From Alphaproteobacteria bacterium (GTDB taxonomy: Bacteria > Pseudomonadota > Alphaproteobacteria > Rhodobacterales > Rhodobacteraceae), in NCBI GenBank assembly GCA_030427145.1, contig JAUHWT010000021.1:27798-91797 (forward strand): a DNA stretch of 64,000 nt. Reading direction: 5' to 3'. A program made the position numbers and the translations under genes. Position 1 is the stretch's first letter. Every line of letters starts with the position of its first letter. Of this stretch, positions 1-8,663 are shown piece by piece. The notes beneath the pieces are model-generated. The model saw only the letters and a list, made by a program, of their open reading frames with translations, was not told where the DNA came from and searched no databases.

Positions 1-407
1 AGGTCAATCAGACGGCCGGGCGTGGCCACAAGGATGTCGGTGCCGCGGGCGAGCTTCTCGGTCTGCGCATTGATCGACTTACCGCCAACGACGAGGGTGA
101 TGCGCAGATCCTTCGTCAGCCCCCGAAGGCTCTGAAAGATCTGGCTCGCGAGTTCCCGGGTCGGGGCAAGCACGAGCCCTCGGGCCGAGCGCGGCACGGG
201 CCGTTCCTGCCGCTTTGACAGCGCCATAATCAACGGGATGCCGAAGGCGGCGGTCTTGCCGGTCCCGGTCTGCGCAATCCCGAGGATATCGCAGCCTTGT
301 AGCGCCTGCGGGATTGCCTCTTTCTGGATAGGGGACGGTTGCGTCAGTCCCAGGGCGTCAAGCCGCGCGACCATGCGGGCATTCAGCCCAAGTTCATTAA
401 AATTCAT
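1..407 (-). CDS. DEAD-box ATP-dependent RNA helicase, RhlE-like (N-terminal part)
   Basis: The reverse-strand translation starts at the ATG complementary to 405-407 and runs off the window, so only about 135 residues are visible. It carries the Q-motif region (LTQPSPIQKEAIPQAL), motif I (AQTGTGKTAAF), motif Ia (PTRELASQI), a GG element (VVGGKS) and motif Ib (VATPGRLIDL). These are the first RecA-like domain of DEAD-box helicases, which unwind RNA duplexes using ATP. The closest recognisable type is RhlE, which acts in ribosome maturation, RNA decay and cold adaptation. A cold-shock protein gene lies upstream, divergent across about 450 bases, which fits a cold or RNA-remodelling role. The DEAD box itself lies outside the window. 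Confidence 0.9.
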   Translation of the reverse strand, partial: MNFNELGLNARMVARLDALGLTQPSPIQKEAIPQALQGCDILGIAQTGTGKTAAFGIPLIMALSKRQERPVPRSARGLVLAPTRELASQIFQSLRGLTKDLRITLVVGGKSINAQTEKLARGTDILVATPGRLID

Positions 408-863
408 GCCAATCCTTGACCGGACCATGTGTCCGGCGTCACCAACGAACGCAATTGCGCTTGGTCGGTCGGGGTGCACCCGGGGCGAACACTCCGGCAC
501 GGCATTGTGCCAGGAGCCGCCTTGGGCAGCGTCCCCCCTTCGTGATGTGGGAAAACGGTGCGTCACGGCCAGGGGCGGAAGTGGACCCGCCTGCTCACGC
601 GGCAGAGCGATAACGCAAATCTTATATGGGAATCCCTCGATGCCTTTTCAATGCCGCCCCATCATCGGTCATCGCCTGTGAAGCAATTTGGCGACGTCGC
701 AAGACACCCCTTGCAAATCGCATTGGTAGGGCGCAAGTCAGTGCGGTGATCGTTTTTCTCTGCGACCCTCTGCTTCCGTTCATCCGGCTTCAGTCGATCT
801 CTCAGTCTGACTTTGCCGGGCTGTCGCATCCTGCGGGCAGCATATGAACAGGAGACCACGGAT
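408..863. other. Divergent intergenic region between helicase and cold-shock gene
   Basis: About 455 bases between two divergent genes, with no credible gene. The short ORFs here lack ribosome binding sites and recognisable motifs. It should hold the promoters of both genes and perhaps a long 5' leader for the cold-shock gene, as is common for csp mRNAs. I cannot place a promoter confidently. Confidence 0.5.
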
Positions 864-1070
864 ATGGCCAATGGCACCGTGAAATTTTTTAATTCCCAAA
901 AAGGCTTCGGCTTCATCGAAACGGATACGGGCGGCAAGGACGTTTTTGTCCACATCTCCGCTGTCGAGCGCGCCGGTCTCACCGGCCTTTCGGACGCCCA
1001 GAAGGTGACGTTCGAACTCGAAACCGGCCGCGATGGCCGCGCAAGCGCGACCAATCTCGCGCTTGCGTGA
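864..1070 (+). CDS. Cold-shock protein, CspA family
   Basis: A 68-residue protein made of one cold-shock domain. It has the RNP1 motif KGFGFI near residues 12-17 and RNP2 VFVHI near residues 26-30, the two nucleic-acid-binding strands of the OB fold. Such proteins bind single-stranded RNA and DNA and melt mRNA structure. The start MANGTVKFF is chosen because it is the canonical family N-terminus and follows AGGAG at 851-854. An in-frame upstream extension would add 17 residues that do not match the family. The C-terminal part (about residues 45-68) is a little more divergent but of normal length. Confidence 0.93.
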   Translation: MANGTVKFFNSQKGFGFIETDTGGKDVFVHISAVERAGLTGLSDAQKVTFELETGRDGRASATNLALA

Positions 1071-1081
1071 ACCCACCGCTA

Positions 1082-1104
1082 CCGGGTGCCCTACGGGTGC
1101 CCGG
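1082..1104 (+). terminator. Possible terminator hairpin after the cold-shock gene
   Basis: An imperfect inverted repeat: CCGGG plus CCC pairs with GGG plus CCGG around a two-base internal mismatch. It starts 12 bases after the stop codon. There is no clear T tract, so termination is only suggested. Confidence 0.35.
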
Positions 1105-1117
1105 CCCCCGTGAGGCT

Positions 1118-1432
1118 TTAGTCCCCTCCCGAAAATCTGGACCGGTCTGAATGAGAAATTTCCGGCTGCAATGGGCCATTGACGACACGCCCATGACCAA
1201 AAGGGATAAACAGGAACTCTTCATCCCGCTCATGGCGGTGATATAGAAAGCTTTCATTGCCAGGCGGCACACGCGCGATGTAAAGGGCCAAACGCTGAAA
1301 GCCGAAAATCGGCGCCAGACGTCTCAGGAAGACGTGCGATGCGGGATCAAATGGATGCCGAATATCCACTTCTTCCAACGATTGAACGGCCGCGGCTGAA
1401 ACATGGCTGGCAGCACTGGAACTTGACGCCAC
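1118..1432 (-). pseudogene. Truncated cupin-domain protein
   Basis: The 104-residue frame begins with GTG and contains a recognisable cupin start: HVFLRRLAP, then RVPPGNESF, then the metal-site strand YHRHERDEEFLFI and GHGRVVNG. In intact cupins of this type the barrel continues for another 50 or more residues, including the second histidine motif. Here homology stops after GRVVNG and the remaining residues are unlike a cupin. I read it as a 3'-truncated or frameshifted gene. It starts five bases after the methyltransferase stop on the same strand, so the two were probably co-transcribed. A functional half-barrel is possible but unlikely. Confidence 0.55.
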
Positions 1433-1436
1433 CGCC

Positions 1437-2240
1437 TCAGCCCCACGCGACCGACTTCATCGCCCATGCACGCGCTGTCAATCGCACGGGGCCACCTTCA
1501 TCGAGCTTCTCCGCGAGAAGTGCCTTCAGGGCTTCGCGGTGCTCATCCGGAAGGCTCTTACAGTAGCCGGGAGCCGGGCCCGCCCCCAAGGTGAACGGGT
1601 ACCAGAAGGCTTCGAAATCGGGAAATTCCGTGATTATCTCGATTGGGGCAATATCGGCATCTGGAAGGCCGGCATACGAACACAACTGACCCAGACCTTT
1701 TGCCGTACAGAAGGGAAATCGCGCACCTTCGTCCAAATCGACAGCCTTTTCGTCGAGTGAGGCCGCAGCCTTCCAGAAAGCATCAATGAAGCTTACCCCT
1801 CCACCAGGATAATCCCAGACATAAAACGACAGGATGCCACCCGGCCTCAGTACGCGCCGCATCTCAATCAGTGTCTCACGGTGATCCGGCACGAAGTTCA
1901 GGACAAGCGCTGATGTGACGATATCGACGCATTCGTCCTCTACGGGCAGGTCTTGCGCCGTAGCGGTCTTGAAACTGGCCTTGGGGTCCTTGATGGTCTC
2001 GCGCGTGTGGTTGACGAAGTCCGCGGACGCGTCGGTTGCAAGGATCGAGTTGGGCTCATAATCCTGCAAGATCTCTGAGGTCAGGGCACCTGTTCCGCAA
2101 CCGATTTCCAGCCAATCGGCCGACTTTTTCGGATCAAGCCAACTCAAGAACTCTTTCGCCACCATCCGGCTCCACCGGCCCATGTAGTGTTCGTAGCTTT
2201 GGCCGGCACTCCAAGAGTCGAAATCTGATTGTGTCGGCAT
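1437..2240 (-). CDS. Class I SAM-dependent methyltransferase
   Basis: A 267-residue protein with SAM-binding motif I LEIGCGTGALT (about residues 44-54), an acidic motif II region (ILATDAS), a motif III-like segment (QDLPVEDECVDIVTSALVLNF) and RRVLRPGGILSFYVWDY after it. This is the Methyltransf_11/25 fold used for small-molecule methylation. The substrate cannot be inferred. The ATG at 2240 follows GGAGGGG seven bases upstream. A truncated cupin lies immediately downstream. An inverted repeat sits right at the ribosome binding site and is listed separately. Confidence 0.85.
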   Translation of the reverse strand: MPTQSDFDSWSAGQSYEHYMGRWSRMVAKEFLSWLDPKKSADWLEIGCGTGALTSEILQDYEPNSILATDASADFVNHTRETIKDPKASFKTATAQDLPVEDECVDIVTSALVLNFVPDHRETLIEMRRVLRPGGILSFYVWDYPGGGVSFIDAFWKAAASLDEKAVDLDEGARFPFCTAKGLGQLCSYAGLPDADIAPIEIITEFPDFEAFWYPFTLGAGPAPGYCKSLPDEHREALKALLAEKLDEGGPVRLTARAWAMKSVAWG

Positions 2241-2280
2241 CTTTCATCCCCTCCAGCTTCATCGAAGCACGAGATGAAAG
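2241..2280 (-). promoter_or_regulatory. Nested inverted repeats in the methyltransferase leader
   Basis: CTTTCATC at 2241-2248 pairs with GATGAAAG at 2273-2280. A second perfect stem, GCTTC (2256-2260) with GAAGC (2264-2268), lies between them. On the minus-strand mRNA the outer stem ends at the start codon and encloses the ribosome binding site, so it could limit translation. Confidence 0.35.
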
Positions 2281-2548
2281 CGTTCGCCTCGCGTCAACAC
2301 CATACCACATAAAGGTCTCTGGGTCCGCTTCAGGCTCACAGCCGCCTTGCGGCAGTGCAGAGAACACCTCGGCTTCATGAGAATGTGGATGCGCCGCCGC
2401 AGTCCCGGAGAATCAGAGAGGGGGAGTAAGGACCGCCGATCTGCCTCGACCCGTTGCGATTGACGGGCCGAAACAAACCTGGCGGTCAGAGATATTTTGA
2501 GTGGATGTCGACGGGGCATAAGTCCTCCTCAACAGGAGGTACAGACCC
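2281..2548. other. Intergenic region upstream of the integrase module
   Basis: About 270 bases without a convincing gene. This is where a left attachment site of an integrated element would be expected, but I see no clear direct repeat shared with the other flank. GGAGG at 2535-2539 is the ribosome binding site of the next gene. Confidence 0.4.
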
Positions 2549-2776
2549 ATGAATGAAATTGCCTATCTCACCGTGAAAGATGTCGCCACGCGCCACCGGC
2601 GCAGCCCGCGAACGATCCGCGACTGGATAACGCATGGCTGCGTGACGCCCCACGGGCGCATCCGGCTCGAGGCGATCCGGGCCGGAAAGAAATATTCGGT
2701 CTCCAGCGAAGCTCTCGAGATTTTTGAGGCGCGGCTGCGCCATTCCAGCCAGCGCACGCCCCTCGATACCACCTGA
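2549..2776 (+). CDS. Small helix-turn-helix protein, excisionase-like
   Basis: A 75-residue protein with a MerR/excisionase-type winged helix: YLTVKDVATRHRRSPRTIRDWITHGCVTP, followed by a wing region with GRIRLEAIRAGKKYSVSSEALEIFE. This layout matches DNA-binding proteins that direct recombination or bind element ends. It lies 26 bases upstream of a tyrosine recombinase on the same strand and is preceded by AACAGGAGG. Its likely role is a recombination directionality factor or a regulator of the recombinase pair. The excisionase assignment comes from context, not a specific motif. Confidence 0.75.
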   Translation: MNEIAYLTVKDVATRHRRSPRTIRDWITHGCVTPHGRIRLEAIRAGKKYSVSSEALEIFEARLRHSSQRTPLDTT

Positions 2777-2802
2777 TCTCCCAATCACCTGAGGAAACCC
2801 TG

Positions 2803-4965
2803 ATGAACCCGATCGCCGACGCCATCCGCGCCCACATTGCTGAAACCGGCAAATCCATGAGAGCACTCAGCCTCGAACTCGGACAGGGCGAGAAATTCAT
2901 CGCCGACATCCTGTCGGGTAAGTCCAAACGGCCGACGCCAGAGGCGCTCGAGCGTCTCTCGGAAAAGATCGGCGTCGATCTCAGGGCCCTGCCCGTCAAC
3001 CGCCAGATCACGGTGGCGGACATGATCGAGCGGCTCAGGAAAGACCCGCCGACAGACTGGAGCGCCTCCAGAATCAGGGGCACGATTTCCGCCCTTGGGT
3101 GGTATGCGAAGAACAGCAGCGCCGCAGGTCCCGAGCACACCATCCTCGACAGACCCTCGATGCGGTCGTTTCTGAGCGGCACGACCGCGGCGGCGCAGGG
3201 CGTTGAGCCAAACAGCTTCTCGACCTATGCGAGCCATTTGCGCGATGTCGCGGATCTTGTCGCCAGGACGGGACGGCCCCTGCAGATCCGCGATGTGACC
3301 GGACCCTGGCGTCAGGCATACGACCAGATGTCGGAGCATGGTTTCACCGAATGGGACAAGGGGCTCGCGGGCCCCTTCCTGGCCTGGTGCTCTGGCCAGG
3401 GTATCGGGATCAGGGACGTCGTCCCGGAGACGTTTCAGAGCTACCTGAACATGCGGCTGACGTCCGGAAAGCTCACGGCTTCCGAGGCAAAACACCGCAA
3501 GGTCGCCATGGAAGTCCACCGGCTCTGGAACAGGCTCGCGACGCAAGATGCGTACCGGGACCTGGGCATGCGCGCCGTCGCGTCGCCTTTTGGCGACGAC
3601 CGGAATCGGTACGGCATGCCCCCGGAGCTTCTTGAGCCGCTTCTTGCCGAGTTTGACCGGCACGTTGTTCCCTGGGTCAGGGGCGAAACGGCACCCGACG
3701 GAACACCCGTCGATGTCATCCTCGATCGACTCTCTCCCGTTCAGGTCACAAGCGGCAATTGCAAACTTGCGCAAGCGAAGAAATATATCGGGAAGAGCAG
3801 CCGTACGGGACGCAAGGACCGCGAAGCGCGACTCAGTGCGGCCGGTGTGCTGCTTAGCCGTGCGCAATGGCAGTACAACACGGTCCGAAAGGCGCGCGCG
3901 GGGATCAAATCGCTCGCCATGGCGCTCTGGTCGCAGACCGGGGTCGTCCTCGAATCCATCGAGGAGCTGACGGACCCGGAACTCGCCGAAGCGGCGGCGA
4001 CCGCTCTCGATGAGATGACTGACGAAGAGGGGATTGGCAGTTCTTACGTCGAAAGCGTCCTCAAGAAGGTCAAGAAGCTTGCAGGCGGCTATGTCGGTAG
4101 ATCCGCCGAAGAGGTCATGGCCATCTCGAGCCTGATCTCGGACTTCAAGCCGGATTTTGCGGGCATCGCGCCGCGCAATCGTCGGAAGTTACAACAGCTG
4201 ACGCCAGAGCGGATCGACCGGTTTCTGGCTCTGTCGGAAGAGATCGTCGCAGAGGTTAACCGGCAGCAAAAGAGCCGCAGGTCCGGCGGCCGGAAATCCA
4301 GGAAGCGCAAATCTGCCGAAGGGAATCAGCCCCGCTTCGATGCGGATCCTGCCGCGCAGCTCGAAGTCGCCCTTGCCCATGACATCATGCTGGCAAGAGC
4401 GCCACGCACGGCCAACCTCCTGTGCATCGATCTCGCGCATCACGTCCGGCGCCGGGCGGACGGTGGCATAACGATCGAACTGCCACCGGATCTCACCAAG
4501 ACAAAGATGAGGCTCGAGATCCCGCTCGGGACGGCACAGTCGAAGTTTTTCGACGCCTACGTGGAGCATGTCCGGCCTGCGCTGATGACGCCCGTTAATG
4601 CGGGCAACACGCACCTGTTTCCCGCGCGGCGCTCGCCTCACGGGCACTACACGATGCTGACGAAAAAGCTCGTCGACACGGTCCACCACCGCGTCGGCAT
4701 GCGCATTCATCCCCATCTCTACCGCCACATCGTCGGCTGGATCTGGCTGAAGGAAGACCCCAATGCCTTGCCTGCCGTTCAGAAGCTTCTGGGGCACAAG
4801 CGGCTTGAGACGACGATGCAATTCTACGCCGAACTCGATGAAACCCTTACCCTGCAACACTGGGCCGACCAACTGGAAAGGAAATCCGATGAACGAAACT
4901 CCAGGGTCGAAACAAAATACCGCGGTCGCGGAAAGCCAGCCGGCGACAACAGTGCCGCGGCCTGA
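2803..4965 (+). CDS. Large tyrosine recombinase with N-terminal HTH
   Basis: A 720-residue protein. Residues about 10-65 look like an XRE-type HTH (SMRALSLELGQGEKFIADI). The C-terminal third carries the tyrosine recombinase residues: R535 (APRTANLLCIDL), H638 and R641 in HLYRH, H665 in LGHK and the probable nucleophile Y675 in MQFYAEL. All key residues are present, so it should cut and rejoin DNA through a 3'-phosphotyrosine link. A basic stretch (QKSRRSGGRKSRKRK) lies near residues 490-505. It is about twice the length of a typical phage integrase. It overlaps the next recombinase by 77 bases, implying coupled expression. Confidence 0.88.
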   Translation: MNPIADAIRAHIAETGKSMRALSLELGQGEKFIADILSGKSKRPTPEALERLSEKIGVDLRALPVNRQITVADMIERLRKDPPTDWSASRIRGTISALGWYAKNSSAAGPEHTILDRPSMRSFLSGTTAAAQGVEPNSFSTYASHLRDVADLVARTGRPLQIRDVTGPWRQAYDQMSEHGFTEWDKGLAGPFLAWCSGQGIGIRDVVPETFQSYLNMRLTSGKLTASEAKHRKVAMEVHRLWNRLATQDAYRDLGMRAVASPFGDDRNRYGMPPELLEPLLAEFDRHVVPWVRGETAPDGTPVDVILDRLSPVQVTSGNCKLAQAKKYIGKSSRTGRKDREARLSAAGVLLSRAQWQYNTVRKARAGIKSLAMALWSQTGVVLESIEELTDPELAEAAATALDEMTDEEGIGSSYVESVLKKVKKLAGGYVGRSAEEVMAISSLISDFKPDFAGIAPRNRRKLQQLTPERIDRFLALSEEIVAEVNRQQKSRRSGGRKSRKRKSAEGNQPRFDADPAAQLEVALAHDIMLARAPRTANLLCIDLAHHVRRRADGGITIELPPDLTKTKMRLEIPLGTAQSKFFDAYVEHVRPALMTPVNAGNTHLFPARRSPHGHYTMLTKKLVDTVHHRVGMRIHPHLYRHIVGWIWLKEDPNALPAVQKLLGHKRLETTMQFYAELDETLTLQHWADQLERKSDERNSRVETKYRGRGKPAGDNSAAA

Positions 4966-6367
4966 ACTGATGGCGCATGATCCCGAAAGCACACTCGAGT
5001 CCGCGATGGCGGCCGGGTTGCTGCCCGCCGGGGTGCAACCGCACGAAATGCGGCGCGCCCTTTCCAAATGGCGCAAATGGTGTCTCACGGAAGCGCGCGA
5101 TCCGAACCGGCTCCCTCCGGAGGCGGGGGAAGCCTATCTCGGGCATCTGCGGGAGGGTGCAACACCGCGTTCCGCCAACAGCCGTTTCGCAACGTTTCAG
5201 ATTGCCGCCGGGCTCGCATGGGGACCGGAGACCTCGTCCCATCTGGCGCTGACCCTGCGGGCCGCGCGGGTCACACACAAAGCCCCGCCTGCAGATCGTT
5301 GGGCCCGCGCCGGGAAGGCCGTGGGCAGGCTTCCCATCGACATCCGGCCGCCATTCATCGACCTGCTGACCGTCTCGCGTGATGCGCCAAGCACGCGCGG
5401 TGTTTTGATCTGGAGCGCCGCCCGGATTGAATCCGTTGCGGGTTCCCTTCGCCGGTTTCACGACTACGCCACGAAGGCCGGTCTGGACCCGGTCCCGACG
5501 GCAAAGCTCTGTCAGTCATGGGCGGACTCCCAGTCGCCTGAAGTGGCCGCCATCAGTATCTCGACCTATATTTCGCGCGTCGTCGATGCGTTCGAGAAGG
5601 TCCTGACCCCGGGTCAGGCCTACGATGCCGCTGCCGCAGTAGCCGATCGCTGGGCTGCGCGATCGCTGAGCGAGCCATCTCGAAAAAACAAGACGGCCGG
5701 AATTGTCCCGGCGAGTGATCTCGATCAGTTGGGCATCGAGCTGATGGCCGCGGCCGATGCGGCGCCCCTGCGCCGCATGACCGAGGCTACACTCTATCGG
5801 GACGGGCTGCTGCTTGCCATGACCGCAACCCTCCCGGAACGGGCCCGGGCAATGTCAGCCCTGATCGTCGATGAAACCGTGTTTCTCGAACCGGATGGCA
5901 TCATTCGTTTTGCGATCCCGGGCGAGTTTCTGAAGAGGCGGGAGGCGCACAAACCGCGCACGACGTTTCACGCCAGTATCCGGCGGCCAAGCCTCCACCG
6001 CGCGCTCGCGCGGTGGCTGGCCGTCTATCGCCCGATGTTCGATGGCGGCGATTGGCTCTGGCCATCGCGGCTCGATCAGCACCATGGACTGATCGGGAAG
6101 AGCCTGGGAAAGATCATCGGCGATCGCACCGAACAGCGGCTCGGCCGGCGTGTCACGATTCACATGGTGCGCGATTGCGTCGCGACCGAGATCATCGAGG
6201 CTGATCCGGTCAATGGCGCGGTCCGGGCGAGCGCGACACTCGGGCATCGTGACAGACGTGTCACCGACGAGTTCTACATCCACTCGAACGGACTCGCATC
6301 GGCAACGGGCTGGCAGAACGCGATCGCCCGACGGATCGGAAGTGACCGGAAAAGTCTCATAATATGA
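4889..6367 (+). CDS. Second tyrosine recombinase, overlapping the first
   Basis: A 492-residue protein starting at MNETPGS, which follows GGAAAGG at 4875-4881. An upstream in-frame extension lies wholly inside the first recombinase and is disregarded. Residues about 60-160 resemble a core-binding SAM-like domain. Catalytic residues are R320 (ERARAMSALI), H425 and R428 in HMVRD, H453 in LGHRD and Y463 in DEFYIH. The H-to-Y spacing is 10 residues, the same as in the upstream partner. The two enzymes are divergent in sequence. Paired or grouped recombinases are known from elements such as Tn554 and RIT trios; this is a pair plus an HTH protein, with no third recombinase visible. Confidence 0.87.
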   Translation: MNETPGSKQNTAVAESQPATTVPRPELMAHDPESTLESAMAAGLLPAGVQPHEMRRALSKWRKWCLTEARDPNRLPPEAGEAYLGHLREGATPRSANSRFATFQIAAGLAWGPETSSHLALTLRAARVTHKAPPADRWARAGKAVGRLPIDIRPPFIDLLTVSRDAPSTRGVLIWSAARIESVAGSLRRFHDYATKAGLDPVPTAKLCQSWADSQSPEVAAISISTYISRVVDAFEKVLTPGQAYDAAAAVADRWAARSLSEPSRKNKTAGIVPASDLDQLGIELMAAADAAPLRRMTEATLYRDGLLLAMTATLPERARAMSALIVDETVFLEPDGIIRFAIPGEFLKRREAHKPRTTFHASIRRPSLHRALARWLAVYRPMFDGGDWLWPSRLDQHHGLIGKSLGKIIGDRTEQRLGRRVTIHMVRDCVATEIIEADPVNGAVRASATLGHRDRRVTDEFYIHSNGLASATGWQNAIARRIGSDRKSLII

Positions 6368-6877
6368 GATGTTTACACCACCCCCCCCGTTCACGACCGC
6401 CGCTCCCGTAGATACCAGTGCCCGCCGGATAAAGAACGGGCCCTTATCACCCCCACGCGGTGATGGACAGCCGTTCCTGAAAACCGCCGCCCCCGGCCAT
6501 GACCGCCGCAGGGGGAGATTTATCTGGAGCGGCGGAATTTATCAGCGGATCGGCCCCCGGTGACCCTGACGCAAGACCATATTTTTCGGACCGCAAGAGA
6601 CACGGGAATCAACCCGGTCTTAACCAGGTGCCCGAAATTCCGCGAAACAGGGCCGCACCCGGCCTCCGGAGCCACCTGGCGAAGCCGCCACTTCGGCAAG
6701 TTTGAACATGAAGACCGGGACGCGCGAGTGATCCATTGAACAGGACGGGAAGACGCAGGCGAAAGACGCTGTTGAGCGGACAAAGAACACTGACCGTTCC
6801 GCTGTTCCGGATTGCGGGGCGATGGACAATGCAACAGACCCGTTCAATCCCATAATCCAGGATTTGGGCGGAACGCC
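6368..6877. other. Intergenic region between recombinases and the sugar locus
   Basis: About 510 bases with no gene I can support. It includes a run of nine cytosines near 6380 and would hold the right end of any integrated element. I see no tRNA fragment and no obvious attachment-site repeat. Short frames here have no ribosome binding site or motif. Confidence 0.45.
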
Positions 6878-7702
6878 TTAGCCCTTAATCCCGGAAGAAA
6901 TCATGACCGCTTCCGTAACCCTGCGCTGGAAAATCAGGTAGGCCAGCACCACCGGCATCGCCGCCAGCATCGCAACCGACATGATACGGGCATAGGCTAC
7001 ACCGAAGGCATCATTGACCTGCGTTATTCCCACCGGAATGGTCATCATGTCCTCAGACGTGATCACCAGGAATGGCCAAAAGAAAGCGTTCCAAACCCCG
7101 ATAAAAGTGACAATCGCCAGGGCCGTGGTAATACCCCAGTTTAGAGGCAGATAGACCCGAAACAGGATGGTATACTCGCCGCCCCCGTCCAAAACCGCCG
7201 CCTCGCGCATTTCCTTTGGCACCGCGTCGAAGAACTGCTTGTAAACGATGATGGTCACCGGCACGATCAGTTGCGGCAGTATAATACCGGCCCAGGTATT
7301 GATCAGCCCCAGATCGCTCATGAGAATGAACTGCGTCACCACCAGTGCCTGCGCGGGGATCATGAAGCTTCCCAGCACCACGAAATAGAGCAGCCTGCGC
7401 CCGGGAAACTGAATCTGGGACAGCGCATAGGCACACATCATCGAGATCAAAACCACCACGGCCGTCACGATCACCGCCGTCCCGATGGAATTGAAATACC
7501 AGATCATCAGCTTGGTGTCGAAAACCGCCGACATATACGATGAAAAATTAAACTCATCGAGCAGAAGACCAGGGTTGGCCGTCACGTTTTCCTCACTGCG
7601 CAGCGACGTCACCAAGGCCCAGTACAGTGGGAAAATCCAGCACAGCGCCGCGATTACCGTGAAGCCCGTGACAATACCGTTCTCGACCCTGCGCATCGTC
7701 AT
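6878..7702 (-). CDS. Carbohydrate ABC transporter permease, MalG/AraQ type
   Basis: A 274-residue inner-membrane protein with about six membrane segments. It has the EAA loop of binding-protein-dependent permeases near residues 160-180 (EMREAAVLDGGGEYTILFRVYLPL) and the typical C-terminus VTEAVMISSGIKG. Members pair with a MalF-type subunit and an ATPase dimer to import sugars. Its start overlaps the stop of the MalF-type gene by four bases (7699-7702), so translation is coupled. It is the last gene of the arabinofuranosidase operon. Confidence 0.92.
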   Translation of the reverse strand: MTMRRVENGIVTGFTVIAALCWIFPLYWALVTSLRSEENVTANPGLLLDEFNFSSYMSAVFDTKLMIWYFNSIGTAVIVTAVVVLISMMCAYALSQIQFPGRRLLYFVVLGSFMIPAQALVVTQFILMSDLGLINTWAGIILPQLIVPVTIIVYKQFFDAVPKEMREAAVLDGGGEYTILFRVYLPLNWGITTALAIVTFIGVWNAFFWPFLVITSEDMMTIPVGITQVNDAFGVAYARIMSVAMLAAMPVVLAYLIFQRRVTEAVMISSGIKG

Positions 7703-8586
7703 TTTCCACGTCCTCCAATCCGCAACAGCTGGAACTGAAGCACCGAGACCACCACGATAACGATGAACAGGACCGACGCCACCGCCGACGAGTAACCACC
7801 GTGATTAAGCTGGAACGCCTCCCGGTAGACCTGCATCAACAGCACGTAGGACGAGTTGAACGGACCGCCATTGCTGGTCAGATAGACCTGGTCAAACAGC
7901 TTGAGCTGCAGGATCAACTGAAGTGTAAGCACCAGAGCCGTCACCGGCCAAAGCAGTGGCCAGGTCACCCGGAAAAACTGCTGCCGCGTTGTCGCGCCAT
8001 CGAGCGCCGCCGCCTCATAAAGCTCGGACGGGATATTCCGCAATCCGGCAATGAACAAAAGCACATTGAATCCCGTCGTCCACCAGATCGTAATCAGCGC
8101 GATCATCGGCATAACCCAGTCCGGGTTTTTAAAAACCGCGATCGGTTTGCCCGCCAGAAGGGAAATCAGCGGCTGAAGCACTCCGAACTGCAGGTCCAGC
8201 ATCCACATCCAGACCTGCGTCACAACCGACACCGGCAGCACATAGGGCAGGAAGAACAGGACCATAATCAACGCCTGCAACCGCCCGGTCAGCCTGTTGA
8301 TCATCAATGCGATACCCAGCGCGATCAACGTTGTCGGCACGACCGTCAACAGGACGAAGTAGATGTTGTTCCAAAGCGATGTTTTGAACAGCCGGTCACT
8401 CAGAAGCCGCACGTAGTTGTCAAAACCGACCCAGTTCCCCTCCCCGATCAAAGGCGCATCGGTCAGGCTCAACTGAAACATTTTTAAGGTCGGATAGAAA
8501 AAGAAAACCAGAAAAACGATCAGGAACGGAGCAACCAGAGTCAGCGCGATCAGGTTTTTCTTACGTTTGTTTTCCAGCATGGCCAT
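7699..8586 (-). CDS. Carbohydrate ABC transporter permease, MalF/AraP type
   Basis: A 295-residue membrane protein beginning MAMLENKRKKNLIAL. The ATG at 8586 follows AAGGG at suitable spacing; a TTG six codons upstream is less likely. The EAA loop reads SELYEAAALDGATTRQQFFRVTWPLLWP. It has about six membrane spans, with a periplasmic segment after the first. It forms the translocation pore with the MalG-type protein. The gene is separated from the binding-protein gene by a strong hairpin (8622-8643). Confidence 0.92.
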   Translation of the reverse strand: MAMLENKRKKNLIALTLVAPFLIVFLVFFFYPTLKMFQLSLTDAPLIGEGNWVGFDNYVRLLSDRLFKTSLWNNIYFVLLTVVPTTLIALGIALMINRLTGRLQALIMVLFFLPYVLPVSVVTQVWMWMLDLQFGVLQPLISLLAGKPIAVFKNPDWVMPMIALITIWWTTGFNVLLFIAGLRNIPSELYEAAALDGATTRQQFFRVTWPLLWPVTALVLTLQLILQLKLFDQVYLTSNGGPFNSSYVLLMQVYREAFQLNHGGYSSAVASVLFIVIVVVSVLQFQLLRIGGRGK

Positions 8587-8621
8587 GGAAAAGGCCCTTC
8601 GCAATTGCCGTGTGTCGATCC

Positions 8622-8643
8622 CCGGCCCTGCAGTCAGGGCCGG
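8622..8643 (-). promoter_or_regulatory. Intercistronic hairpin after the binding-protein gene
   Basis: Perfect 9-base stem: CCGGCCCTG at 8622-8630 and CAGGGCCGG at 8635-8643, loop CAGT. It lies between the binding-protein stop and the permease start with no T tract, so it is more likely an mRNA-stabilising or attenuating element than a full terminator. Confidence 0.7.
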
Positions 8644-8663
8644 AGCAATTGAGGCCGAGGGGC

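Noticed and set aside
6368..6877. Attachment-site direct repeats flanking the recombinase module
   Set aside because: No shared direct repeat longer than a few bases was seen between this region and 2241-2548.
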